Source: Lycium barbarum (taxonomy: Eukaryota; Streptophyta; Magnoliopsida; Solanales; Solanaceae). From it: DNA of 64,000 bases. The translations under genes and the position numbers were made by a program. Positions 45,928-56,178 of the stretch are shown here, in pieces (the stretch's first letter is position 1; each line of letters begins with the position of its first letter). Under the pieces are notes generated by a model. That model searched no databases and was not told the origin of the DNA. It saw only the letters and a program-made list of their open reading frames with translations. The stretch lies in the NCBI RefSeq assembly GCF_019175385.1, contig NC_083340.1, positions 11,730,336 to 11,794,335 of the forward strand. Reading direction: 5' to 3'.

Positions 45928-46692
45928 TGTGGATAACAAAATTTTATTAAATTTAAATCCGCAAGAAATTCGGATTATATTAAATTCAAGATATATTAGT
46001 CCAAACAAATATTATGGATTAATTATTTAAGTCCAATAAATATGGATTTGAATAATGATCCAATTTTTTATGGGCTAGTCCATTAATGTGGATTATAAAT
46101 AATGAGCCCACTTTACTAAGCCCAAGATGTCATCTTTCTAGAAGTCCAAATTTGGTGCCACGTGTCAAATGGCGTGGCATGACAAGTTAAATGAAAGAGC
46201 CAATAGGGTCATGTCATGTGTCAAAATGACGCAGCATGCCTAGTCAAATCAAAGGCCAATGAAGATGTGCCACGTGTACAAGTGACATGTTCCGACCAAT
46301 CAAATATCGCCATGTCGATTGAAATCTGATTGGCCGAAAGGAGTTCGTCTTTATCACGACTCCTCCATCCTATAACTATAAATAGGGGCCTCATAATTCA
46401 TAAAAAATGATAGAAATTCTAACAAGAAGCCAGGGAGGGCTCGTGGATCAAACGCCGCATATTTCTCTACCAGCTAAAAGCATTCAAGCACTCAACTATT
46501 TCTCTAGAAGTTCTAGAGATCCAGACGAAGATTCAAGATCAAGCTCAAAAGCCCTTGAATTTATTATTGAAAAGGCGAATCAGAGGAATCATAGAGATTG
46601 TAACACTCATATTCTGAAATCAAATACAACGATTGTTGCGATATTTTCCTGTCTTGATTATTATTTTCTCGACGCGAATTTTATTGTCTACA
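45928..46692 (+). repeat. 3' LTR of the Tat element (765 bp)
   Basis: Starts TGTGGATAACAAAATTTTAT after the polypurine tract and ends TTATTGTCTACA. It has a TATA box (46377-46384), upstream repeated GTGTCAAAT/CACGTGT-type segments (46155-46285) that look like U3 enhancer repeats, and a transcript-like R-U5 part. No matching 5' LTR is in the window. The right border is judged from the CA end; no target duplication can be tested because the 5' end is missing. Confidence 0.75.
46377..46384 (+). promoter_or_regulatory. TATA box of the Tat 3' LTR
   Basis: TATAAATA followed by GGGGCC, a strong plant-type TATA context, about 450 bp into the LTR. Confidence 0.65.
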
Positions 46693-47127
46693 GTGCCTTT
46701 TATGACCACGCGAAGTGCGGACAAATTCCCTAGTAAATAAATAAATAAATGAAACGGGCTAGTGCTAGAATTCCTTATTATATAGCCCCGCATATCTCCT
46801 TTTTAGTGTATTTCTTGAGTTTCTATGGTGTTATCCTTGTTTCTGATTGAATACTGTTTTATTAGTTTCCCACTTGTTATGCCCCTTGGAGAGTATTGAC
46901 CATTTCTGTACTAATGTATGTAACATTTGAATTGTCATACTTTTTTCATACATATAGCTGGCTTTTAAAAAGGAGATTTCAATTATTATTTTCCTTAAAA
47001 AAAAAAAAAAAAAGAGGGAGGGGGTAGGAGGAGAATCCTGGATCCATAAGTTCTGCTAAAACCAATCATCTTCCTAGAAAGCAATAGGAACATTTCTTGA
47101 CTAGGGACCGGAAGAAAAAGGTACTAC
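46693..47127. other. AT-rich non-coding DNA
   Basis: Contains (AAAT)n around 46735-46750 and a poly(A) run at 46998-47013. Nothing else recognised. Confidence 0.5.
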
Positions 47128-47389
47128 GAGCCCGTTTGGATTGACTTATAAGTTGCTTATAAGTTGCTTATAAGATGTTTTCAGCTTTTTTGAGTGGTTG
47201 GCTGGCCTGCTTAAAGTCATTTTGTGCTTAAAATAAGCTCAAAAAAATAATTGGGTTCATTTGACTTAGCTTATCTAAAGCAGTTTATAAGCTGAAAACA
47301 GTTTATAAGCCAAAAAAAATAAGTTAGACTACCCCAACTTATTTTTTTTAGCTTGCAGCTTATAGGCATAAGTCCATTCAAGCAGTCTC
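47128..47389. mobile_element. MITE with ~37-bp terminal inverted repeats (262 bp)
   Basis: The left end GAGCCCGTTTGGATTGACTT and the complement of the right end GAGACTGCTTGAATGGACTT pair over about 37 bp with mismatches. The interior is full of CTTATAAG/AGCTTATAA motifs. The target duplication is not clear; flanks GTACTAC and TACATC are only loosely alike. Superfamily not decided (hAT-like possible). Confidence 0.65.
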
Positions 47390-48684
47390 TACATCTTTTA
47401 TGTTAATGGAGTATAATTTTATTGACAAGTAACTTATATGCGAATTGCGAGAGAGTTCAAAGTAAACTTATGCTTATCAATGTTGCGTAAATACATCAAG
47501 TTTAATAAAGTGAAAAAATATATTAATTAAATATGTCTAATAAAAAAAAAGTTTATATACAAATTATTTATTGATTGGGGTAGACATCTATAGCGAGTTA
47601 ATTTTTGTAGGACGTTCGTAAATTAACTTTTAGAATACAACAATTTGGGTGCTGTTTTAGCTAGTGGCTTATCATGTTTAGCACATCATCTTCAAACTTC
47701 AATCATTTTGATATTTGAAAGGGAAAAGTGATCTTGAAAAGGCGGCTTCATATTACTACTCCCAACGTCTCATATGATTTGAAGGTAAATGACTGGGTGT
47801 AGAGTTTAATTTAAAGAAATTAACATCTGATATATAAGTTAAATATATACAAATATCAAAGTTATTCTTTTAAATACTGAATGGTTGTAAGAATTTCACG
47901 TGTCTTTTTATTTTTTGTTTCTTTCTAAAAATTTCAACTATTTTATTAATTAGATCTAAGTAACAAGTTATGCCGTTAAAATTGAAATTAAAATGTTAAG
48001 ATTATTATTTCTTCAAATAGAAAAGTGTCATTTTCTAGCATGTCACATAAAGTGAACATAAGTACTGTATTATTTATACTTGGCCTTTATACTTTCTTAT
48101 AGCAAGAGGAGTATATCATATCGGCCAATTCCATGCTCATATCTTCTTATGTATCTTCAGTCTTGTCATCTCTTCTTCTGTTTCTGCTGGGAAAAACAAA
48201 GACAAAAGATTATTCACATAAAAAGAAGAAAAATACATAATACCCATTTTTATTTTTTTTAACCAACAAAGAAGAAAGCAAACAATGAGTTTTTTTTCTT
48301 GTATAGAAATGATAAAACATGAATCCATGAACCTTGAAACACAAATCCCTTTTGAGGCAATTAGGCGTCAATAGAATGAGAAAGGAGTGATAAGGACAAG
48401 GATATATGTTAAACAACACATTGTTCTACACAACACATATGTTAAAATTCTGACTCCACCTCTCCACAACACATATGTTGGTGATTAAGGGACCAGTATA
48501 ATTGAATATGCATAATTTGGGTCAAATATAGGCATCTAACTGACTCATTCACTAACATTCTTTTGATAAGTATAGATCATAAGCTTTGCAATTTGTCTTT
48601 TCAAGCTTTGAATAAATGAATCTGCCCTTAATTAAACCCCCTCCATTGATAAGGACCAATTGTCGTATTTCTTTGACAGCTAAG
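47390..48684. other. AT-rich non-coding DNA
   Basis: No coding or structural signal found. Short frames at 48080-48420 on both strands have no motif. Confidence 0.5.
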
Positions 48685-49667
48685 CAGGGGTGGATCCACG
48701 TGGTATCAAGTGGGATCAATTGTACCCACTTCGTCAAGAAATTATACGGTACGTATATTAAAAATTTGGCTTAAAATAGAATGTTTGTTTTATTAATATT
48801 TGTTGAACCCACTTGAACAAAGTTGTTTCCGTGTTGAGGTGATAAGCGGGTTCAAAAGGCACCTTGAAGGTCAAGTGTTCGAGCCTGTCTCTCTCTGCAT
48901 TTCTATATATTTTGTTGGTTATATCTAATTTGCACGCAAGGTCCTCCTACTTTGTAAATTGTAATTGCAGGTATTCTACTTGTTATGCTGAAGTTCATCT
49001 TACTTTTTTAAGAAAAGGAAAAACCTAAGTGATTTATTTCTTTCTTTTGTAGGTTTGATTCTTTTTTAGTTTATTTTATCATGGAATTGTATATTTGGGT
49101 TGATTTCCAATTTAGTTTGTTGCTATTTTTCTTTAGTATTTTGTGCTCCTATCAGTTCAGTTAAAATATGCATGTGTAATTTAGGAAAACTATTTACATT
49201 TTCTTAATTTTGTGAATTATAATTTTTCCATCTATAAACAAAATAGATTTTAGATAGTTAAGTTTCTTAGAGTTTAGTTAGATATTAAATTTGACAAAAA
49301 GATTCTTCTAAAGTTTAAAAGGTTGTTTATTTTTGTTGAAGTGAAACTTATAAAATTAAATAGATAAAATACAATTATTTACATTAAAGTAAATAGAGTT
49401 TTGGTGAAAAAATTAAGTTTTTGCTGGCTTTCTAAGAAAAAAAATCCTAAGGTCTTACGTATTTTTAATAGTTTTTCTTAGGAAAGGCATCTTTGTCCAC
49501 GCCAAAGAGCACCAACTTTAAAATGGCTTCATCTGAGTCGAGTTATGAAAATAAGGAAAAAAATTGTTGCATGTAAATTTTACTTGTCTTGCTCAACATC
49601 ATTCGTACTGTCGTCTGTTGTCTTTTTCAATTGAACCCGCTTGTATAAATTTTTGGGTCCGCCATTG
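48685..49667. mobile_element. hAT-like non-autonomous element (983 bp)
   Basis: Starts CAGGGGTGGATCCACG and ends GGGTCCGCCATTG. The end complement CAATGGCGGACCC pairs with the start, and AAGTGGGATCAATTG pairs further in with CAATTGAACCCGCTT. Flanks CAGCTAAG (48677-48684) and CAACTAAC (49668-49675) agree at 6 of 8 positions, suggesting an old 8-bp duplication. There is no transposase. The segment around 48825-48890 contains GTGTTCGAGCC, which resembles a pol III B box, but no full tRNA-like head was found. Confidence 0.55.
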
Positions 49668-50014
49668 CAACTAACTTTAAAGATATTTTTTTTTTCGATC
49701 CCCACCCCTCACTTTCGACCAATTTAAACCTCTCCACATTTAATCTACGATTAAAATAAAACAATGTCACTCCAAAAATGACTTCTTACAAACTAAAGTG
49801 GTCTACATTTTGCTGTAAATTCTTAAAAGGATATGATTAGGTTTTAGGAATGATTTCCATTTTCGTAAGCACTGCGTCCCCTTATCAAACAAATATCAGA
49901 TAGAATAAAAGAGTATTCCTTCCACACATTTTGTGGATTTCCCTTTTTTGGCATTAAAACAATAAAAATGACATAAATCTCAAATAAGGAAATCATAAGC
50001 TCAACTTGTGCATC

Positions 50015-50159
50015 CACTGCAAAAAAAAAAAAAAATTATCTGTGGAGGTTGAAAGTTGCAATTCGCGATGGTTTTAGCCACTTCTAACAACTAGTGAAGT
50101 CTAAAACATCCGCGAATTGCAACTTTCAACCTCCGCAAATTATCCATTTTTTTGTAGTG
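50015..50159. mobile_element. CACTA-type MITE (145 bp)
   Basis: Ends CACTGCAAAAAAA and TTTTTTTGTAGTG, flanked by a 3-bp duplication ATC (50012-50014, 50160-50162), as expected for CACTA transposons. The arms include GGTTGAAAGTTGCAATTCGC and its complement, so the whole element folds into a hairpin. Confidence 0.88.
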
Positions 50160-50229
50160 ATCACACCAAATAAAAGTAAAAAGAAGTTATAATAATGATA
50201 GAGGTTATCCAACAAGACTAAAACATATC

Positions 50230-50940
50230 TCAACCAGTAGGTATTGCATATACACATATGTTTTGTGCTGCACCTTATCTTTAGCTAATTCTGCATTAAT
50301 TTCAAGAAATTGCAAGTCTTATGAGAAAACTTCATTGCATGTCATTTTAGGTCTACCTCATCCCATTTTCTAACACTTTCAACCACCATATTTTTCACAT
50401 CTATGAAGCGGCTCTATTGGTCAATGCAAGACCTAACCAAACTATTTCAAACGACCTCCTCTCATTTTGCCCTTAATGTGTGCTACTTGCACCTTTTGGC
50501 GAATTTGTGAACATATTTAATCTTATCTATTTTTGTATGGTCGCACATCCATCTTAGCATTCGTATCTACAACACTTATCTTGTGGATATGTTGGACTTG
50601 AACGGCCCAACATTTGTTACCACGTAACATCTCCAGTCTTAATTATAATTGTTCTGTAAAACTTACCTTTGACTTTGTTAGACATTTTTCTATCACATAA
50701 CATTCTTGTCACACTTCTACATTTCAACCATTCAATTTTAATTATATGTGAGTAACATCTTCATCTATATTAATTCCATTCCCTTGAAACAACTAGCTAG
50801 ATATTTAAATTGCCTATATTGTATGAGGGCAATTCCGGCTAGTCTTATCTCAACTTCTCTCTTCTCATACTTACTAAATTTGCAGTGCATATATTTAGTG
50901 TCACTTCTATTTATCATAAAACTCTTACTTCAAACTCTAT
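50230..50940 (-). pseudogene. RTE-type LINE reverse transcriptase, C-terminal relic
   Basis: The minus strand reads, across stops and frameshifts, KMSNKVKGKFYRTIII, then CWAVQVQHIHKISVV, KMDVRPYK and VVESVRKWDEVDL. These match in order the region after the RT core of plant RTE LINEs as I know it (KLKGKFYRTAIRPA, CWAVKKQHVHKM, GRGRPKKYW). It is heavily decayed. RTE LINEs copy themselves by target-primed reverse transcription. Confidence 0.72.
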
Positions 50941-52277
50941 CTGTGTGAGCTTGCTCACATTGCTGAGCCCAAACTCAAATGAAGGAGAAAGATATTATAG
51001 TAATTTAGCAATCAAAACTTTTCAATTTTTTATGATTCCTCATCATAATACATGGCATTGGATATTTCACTAGCTACTCTCCTTTTATCACGTAAAAAAA
51101 ATAAAAATTCGAGCAACTCATATAACTTAAACTTTGTTCATCAGCAGTACAGGAAGAGGTGTGGCTTTGATTGCTCAACTCATGATTGAATGTAACCAAA
51201 AAAAAAAAAAATGGAAAAGATCGAATCTGAAAAAAAGTATTTAACAGCTATCTGCAGTCTTTATTCGATTACAATTAAATTAACCTTCTCCTTCTCATAC
51301 TTCTTAGTACTTCATTAAATATTAAGATTAAGATAATTCACTACTCACTGGTAGTCAATGCAACAATGGAGAGAAAATATGATCGTACTAACTCTATGGA
51401 TTTCACATTAATAGCGCTAGGGGTGATCATAGCTTCCTAGGTATCATCAACCGATTGGCTAGCTAAATAAATTCAAGAATTGATTCAAATGTCAAATCGC
51501 AATATAATGTAGGAATGCAGACAAGATATGTTGGTTTCAATTGAAGTAAAGTAGACCATAACCATATATGGCTTGAAACAAAAAAGATCCTTCAAGTTTG
51601 TAAACCTTCAATTATCTGCCTCCCTAATTTATTGAATACATTGTAACATGTTAGTTGTCACTTATAAGTTGTCACCACTTAATAATGAATCAACTGACCC
51701 AAAAATATTTTTAAAATACATAATCAAAGAGAAAATAGAAAAGAAAATGAGTTCAACTTGTATCGTTAGATGGTACTTCTCTTTCTTTCTTATCCAAACT
51801 AACAATAATTTATTTTTCTCTTGTTTTATGTAAATAAGAAAATTAGTTGCTCTTTTGAAGATCTCCTGAATCTAGTATGCTTTGGTGATACGATGTGAAA
51901 ATTTTAATTAGTATGTATTTATTATTGATTAAAACTAATAAAAAAGTAATAATCCTCCTTGCCTGTTTGGCTAGCAATTCTCTTATTATTTTTCAATATT
52001 CAATTTAAAAGAGATTCTTAAGTATGTGTATTAGTTTTATTTTATCTACGCACAAAACGCCAAATAAGGAAGCTAAAATAGAAAATAATTGGTAAAAAAA
52101 ATCATTATTTTTTTATTTTATTTTTTTAACATTTACTCATAAAACAGATGAACCCTATGAGATCAAACCACATGTGTCATCTACATAAACAACTAACGTT
52201 GAATTCCCCCAAAATATTTTCCTTCGTTTATTTTTGTTAAGTGATACTCGCTAGAAAGGAAAAAGAACTTTTTAAAA
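50941..52277. other. AT-rich non-coding DNA
   Basis: Poly(A) at 51198-51211 and AT-rich sequence throughout. No gene, repeat array or transposon end recognised. Confidence 0.5.
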
Positions 52278-53490
52278 GGTCAAACCCATCGATAGATACA
52301 TGTGATCGGTCAGTTCTTTCATTTGAACACCTCAACTAAGTCTTGTACCTATTGAGCACTCAGACTATATTAAATTTGTTCCAATTAAATATTTTTTTAA
52401 CAATCAACTAAAATTACAAAGTATGTGTAACACACTCGCCATGTGACATAATGATTAATTGAAAGAGGGCATGTGGCATGTGGGTGTAAAGTAAAAATTT
52501 TAAAATAAATTATAAAATAAAAAAACCTATTTTTCAGCAAAAAATAAATTAAAACCCCTATTTTTCAGCAAAAAATAAATTAAAAAACCTATTATCTAAA
52601 TCCCACCCCACCCCTACCGGACCGTCGGTGAACCACCACGTATCGCCAACACCACCTGCTCCGACGAACTCTAAGCAATGAGTCATTGCTCATTTTCCCT
52701 CTTCCCGTTGCTCCCTCGTCACTCTCATGCCAAAAATAAACCAGATCCGTCGGAGCCAAGTTCAGTGCTGGCGATCTCTGCCCCAACAACAATGAACAAG
52801 TTCGACGCCAGCGAACTCTGTCAAGCCCCTTTCTTGTACAACAAGCTGAAGATTATAATTTCAATTCCAAAGTCAAGCTCTATAACAATTTGACTATAAG
52901 AGTTCTGGAAATTTTTTGTCCAAAGCTTTAAATGAATTTTAATGGAGTCTTCAAATTTTCACCTGAACATTTTTCATCCAAAAATGATAAACCAGTGCTT
53001 TAATCAAGAATTTTAGCACAAGTACACAACTATCATTCATTTCAATTGAACTTTTGCCAACAAAATTGAATTCCAAATCTGGGTTTTCACACCAATCTTC
53101 AAAGTATTTGAATAGTGATTTTCAAGAGAGGTTCCAACAAAGATAGCCGGATTTTTCTCCCTCTTTTCTTTCAATTTTTCCTGTTTTGTTCTTCCATATT
53201 CTTGTAAGGTTTTCCAAATTTAGTGTGGTGGTGGTCGGGTGGATGGTAGTGGAAGGTGGAGTAGGTGGCGGGAAGAAAGAGTGAGGTAGAAGAAGGAGAA
53301 AAAAAAAATCACCAAAAAAACTCCTCACGCGCTCAGTATTGGTGTAACACACATAATGTGCGAAGTCAGCAAAAAATATCTAAATGGCACAATCGGATCC
53401 TACTTCAAGTATCTAAATGAAACAAAATTTAGTTAAGGTATTCAAATGAAAGAATCGGACGACTACAGGTGTCTATCGATGAATTTGACC
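52278..53490. mobile_element. Mutator-like non-autonomous element with 9-bp TSD (1,213 bp)
   Basis: Starts GGTCAAACCCATCGATAGAT and ends in its imperfect complement ATCGATGAATTTGACC. The inverted repeats run about 100 bp and include CTTTCATTTGAA. Flanks are a perfect 9-bp TTTTTAAAA (52269-52277, 53491-53499), the Mutator signature, though the sequence is simple. The interior (52600-52900) is GC-richer and coding-like on both strands, but I cannot name a source gene. It belongs to the same family as 58203-60127. Confidence 0.85.
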
Positions 53491-53596
53491 TTTTTAAAAT
53501 GCATTGATTCTATGAATGTCTTATCTAGTGAACATGTCACAATAACGATGATAAGCATACATGCTTAAAAAGCTAGAAAATCATCATAAATGGTAC

Positions 53597-53812
53597 GGAA
53601 AAGGGCTTGAAATGCTCTCAAACTATGAGATTTGGTACAAAAATGCCTCTATTTATTTTTGCGCTCCAAAATACCCCTGCTGTCAATCTATTGGACCTAA
53701 ATTGCCCTTATTTTCAACGGCAGGGGCATTTTTTTGCCCAATAGATGGACGGAAGGCAATAGACAATATTGTAACAAATCTCATAGTTCAGAGGCATCTT
53801 GGGCCATTTTCC
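53597..53812. mobile_element. MITE with ~42-bp inverted repeats (216 bp)
   Basis: The left arm GGAAAAGGGCTTGAAATGCT...AACTATGAGATTTGGTAC pairs with the right arm, whose complement starts GGAAAATGGCCCAAGATGCC and ends AACTATGAGATTTGTTAC. Between them are CAAAATACCCCTGCTGTC and GGCAGGGGCATTTTT, which also pair. No clear target duplication. Non-coding. Confidence 0.8.
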
Positions 53813-53939
53813 AAAAAAAATAATTAAATTTTTTATTTTGTTATATGGCATGTTAAATTGGTTAGTTTTAAAATTAACCTAAACTAATTATATCCCAACA
53901 CAAAATTTGAATCCACCTAACCCGCCCCGACTTAAAATG

Positions 53940-54560
53940 GTGACCGTAGCAACATCTGTCCCCGCCGATGGGTCACCATGAATCTCCACCGTCTTTTCCT
54001 CTATTGAACAGCCCAAAACGGCAAAACCTCTATTAAAATCACCACCGTAAAAGCGCTCATCCAAACGGCCCATCGAGCCACCATTAAATAGCCTTGACAG
54101 TGTTACAATGATGATTTTAATTACCCTTAATTTTACTTGAAACCCAGTAACTATATAAGGAAAATTAATGCCAATGTTCATGTGGCAAAAATGATTACCC
54201 TTAATTTCACTTGAAACTCAGTAACTATATAGGGGAAATTAATGAGAATGTTCATGTGGCAAAATTGATTATCCTTAATTTCACTTGAAACCCGGTAACT
54301 ATATAAGGGAAATTAATGGGAATATTCATGTGGATAACCATCCATGTTCAATTAATAATCCGTTCTTTTAACAAATTAGATTATTCGTCTACATAGAATC
54401 ACCAGCCAAAAATATTGATTAGTTAATCTTAGCTATGGTGGCTCGATGGGCCATTTGGATGAGCCGTGTTATGGTGGTGATTTTAATGAAGGTTTTGGGC
54501 CATTTCAACAGAAAAAAAAAAGACGATGGAGAATTAATGTTGACTCACCGACGGAAATCT
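53940..54560. repeat. Large inverted repeat (~130-bp arms) with a tandem array in the loop
   Basis: The arm at about 53962-54095 is the imperfect complement of 54432-54560; both contain GGTGGCTCGATGGGCC and TTTGGATGAGC on opposite strands. The loop holds three 74-bp units (54121-54340). Confidence 0.85.
54121..54340. repeat. 74-bp tandem repeat, three copies
   Basis: TTACCCTTAATTT or its variant starts at 54121, 54195 and 54269. Each unit has CACTTGAAACYCRGTAACTA and AATGTTCATGTGG-like ends. Confidence 0.95.
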
Positions 54561-54615
54561 GAAAGCAATCGAAAGAGAAAGAAGCAACATATTAAGAGGA
54601 AGAATAAAGACATAA

Positions 54616-55086
54616 AGAGTTAGACAGGACATGACACAGTTACAGCTTACCGAGGACATGACCTTAGATAGGAAGGTGTGGAGGACCCACATTAGGGTAG
54701 AAGGCTAGTATATAAGTCTCGTTATCTTTCCTTATTAGTAGGCGCATTAGCGCATTATAATTTCTTGTGCTTTGATTTATGTTATTATTTGCTACTTTCT
54801 GTACTTTGATTACTCTATTTTATCTGTGCCGCTTTCGTGATTTGCATTTCCATATCGCTTTGAATTCCTTGATTATCCTGTTTTACTGTGTCGCTTGCAT
54901 TATTTCATTGCAATATCGTTTTAAATCTTTTAACCTTATCTGACCCCCTTTTTATGCTTCTATTGAGCCGAGGGTCTCTCGGAAACAGCCATCCTACCTT
55001 GGTAGGAGTATGGTCTGCGTACATTATACCCTCCCCAGACCCCAAGATGTGGGATTTCACTGGGCTGTTGCTATTGTTGTTGTAAT
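54616..55086 (+). pseudogene. RTE-type LINE 3' end relic
   Basis: Near 54640-54700 a frame reads MTLDRKVWRTHIRVEG, the usual C-terminal end of plant RTE LINE ORF2. The 3' untranslated end follows: GAGCCGAGGGTCTCTCGGAA (54965), TCTACC/CTTGGTAGGAGTATGGTC, CCTCCCCAGACCCCAAGATG and a short TTG-repeat tail ending about 55082. I recall this 3' end as shared with SINEs in Solanaceae. It is 5'-truncated, as is usual for LINE copies. Confidence 0.82.
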
Positions 55087-55292
55087 AAAGACATAAAGAG
55101 GTAAAAAAAAAAAAAAAAAAACTTGGAGATAAACAACACCTAGCATTACAAAAATCTCCATCTTTCTGTAGCGCTAGCATTCAAGGTTTACAAATGAAAA
55201 ATCGGGGCATACAATGTATTTAGTAATAAATACCAAATTTGCTGCCGTTTGTCCCAACCACCAACTGCTTCAATATTATTTGTAATGACAAT
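55087..55292. other. Non-coding DNA between LINE relic and hAT-like element
   Basis: Includes a poly(A) run at 55103-55120. Nothing else recognised. Confidence 0.5.
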
Positions 55293-56178
55293 TAGACTTG
55301 TGCACGAATCGATTTAGTTCGGTTTTGGCCATCAATGAATTGAAATTTCGAATTTCGAATTTCTAAAATTCTCAACTAAACTCGATCCATTCTAGATTCA
55401 ATTTGATTCGTTTTTTATTATTTTGATTCGGTTACATAAATTAATTTGTTTTTTGTTCGAAATTTAAACAAGTAATTATTTTCATTTCAATTTTAGAGTA
55501 AACATAACAAAAAATAATGAGATCCTAAATTTGCAGCCTTATAACCAAAACATTAACCAAGAAAAAACCATAAACTCGCAAGCACAATAGCATATAAATA
55601 GAAAAACAAGAGCTTGACAACTTATACAAGCATACAAATCCGCCAACACCACATTACATATACTAAATTAATAATCCAGCATCTTGCAATTAGACAAGCA
55701 TAATAACTCAATTTACATTCTCAAAAAAAACAAAAAACCTAATTTGTACAGGCTAAGATCGAAGAACAAACAAAGCCATGGGTGGAGGCAATGGCCAAAA
55801 GGCAAAGATGGCTCATGAGAAGAACGCTGAAAAGATCAAAGACCAAAAGGGAAGTTAGCTTGAGGCCAACGAGAAGGCCATGAATATCTAGTGCAAGGTG
55901 TGCATGCAGACATTCACTTGCACCACTTCTGAAGTTAAATAAATATTTCTTCAACTATTAAGTATTAAGCGTATATATAGTTGGACTATTAGAGTATTAG
56001 TCATTAGTGGCATTCGGTTAATAATTGCAGCCAACCGTATCGAACCGTTAAACTGTAATATTTTACAACTGTATTTGTAAATCGAAATCAAATTGTAAAG
56101 AAATTTAGATGAACCGATTAGTGCATCGAAATCAAATTGTAAAGAAATTTAGATTGAACCGATTAGTGCACAGGCCTA
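55293..56178. mobile_element. hAT-like element carrying a host gene fragment (886 bp)
   Basis: Ends TAGACTTGTGCACGAATCGA and, on the complement, TAGGCCTGTGCACTAATCGG form terminal inverted repeats of about 30 bp. Flanks ATGACAAT (55285-55292) and ATGACAAC (56179-56186) agree at 7 of 8 positions, an old hAT-type duplication. The right terminal block is duplicated (about 56079-56171). The interior contains the gene fragment at 55778-55942. No transposase. Confidence 0.78.
55778..55942 (+). pseudogene. Captured fragment of an At2g23090-like (SERF-type zinc-binding) gene
   Basis: An ATG frame encodes MGGGNGQKAKMAHEKNAEKI, then after a TAG LEANEKAMNI, another TAG, and CKVCMQTFTCTTSEVK with a stop. 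This matches the small conserved plant protein typified by Arabidopsis At2g23090, with its CxxC zinc-finger start (CKVCMQTF) and TTSEVK. The second half (CREHAEAKHPK region) is missing. Two internal stops make it a pseudogene. It has no introns over this span and lies wholly inside a hAT-like element, so it is a capture. Confidence 0.85.

Larger units (their letters stand above)
10449..46692 (+). mobile_element. 5'-truncated Tat-lineage Ty3/gypsy retrotransposon carrying nested insertions
   Basis: Proposed single element. It comprises pol relic (10449-11885 and 16726-19594), a 3' region with tandem repeats, an antisense PMD gene (44942 to 22117), a second repeat array, a polypurine tract (about 45913-45927) and the 3' LTR (45928-46692). 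All retroelement parts share the plus orientation. About 25 kb of the interval is younger inserted DNA: a solo LTR in RT, a solo LTR-like element in the PMD intron, and the 18.67-kb element in the PMD coding sequence; plastid DNA is also embedded. The duplications CTTCC, AAGTA and ACAGT/GCAGT mark the insertions. The 5' LTR, gag and most of protease are missing. That the LTR and the pol belong to the same copy is inferred from order and orientation. Confidence 0.7.

Noticed and set aside
48825..48890. tRNA-derived SINE head (B-box-like GTGTTCGAGCC)
   Set aside because: No convincing A box at the right distance and no tRNA fold. It lies inside a hAT-like element.
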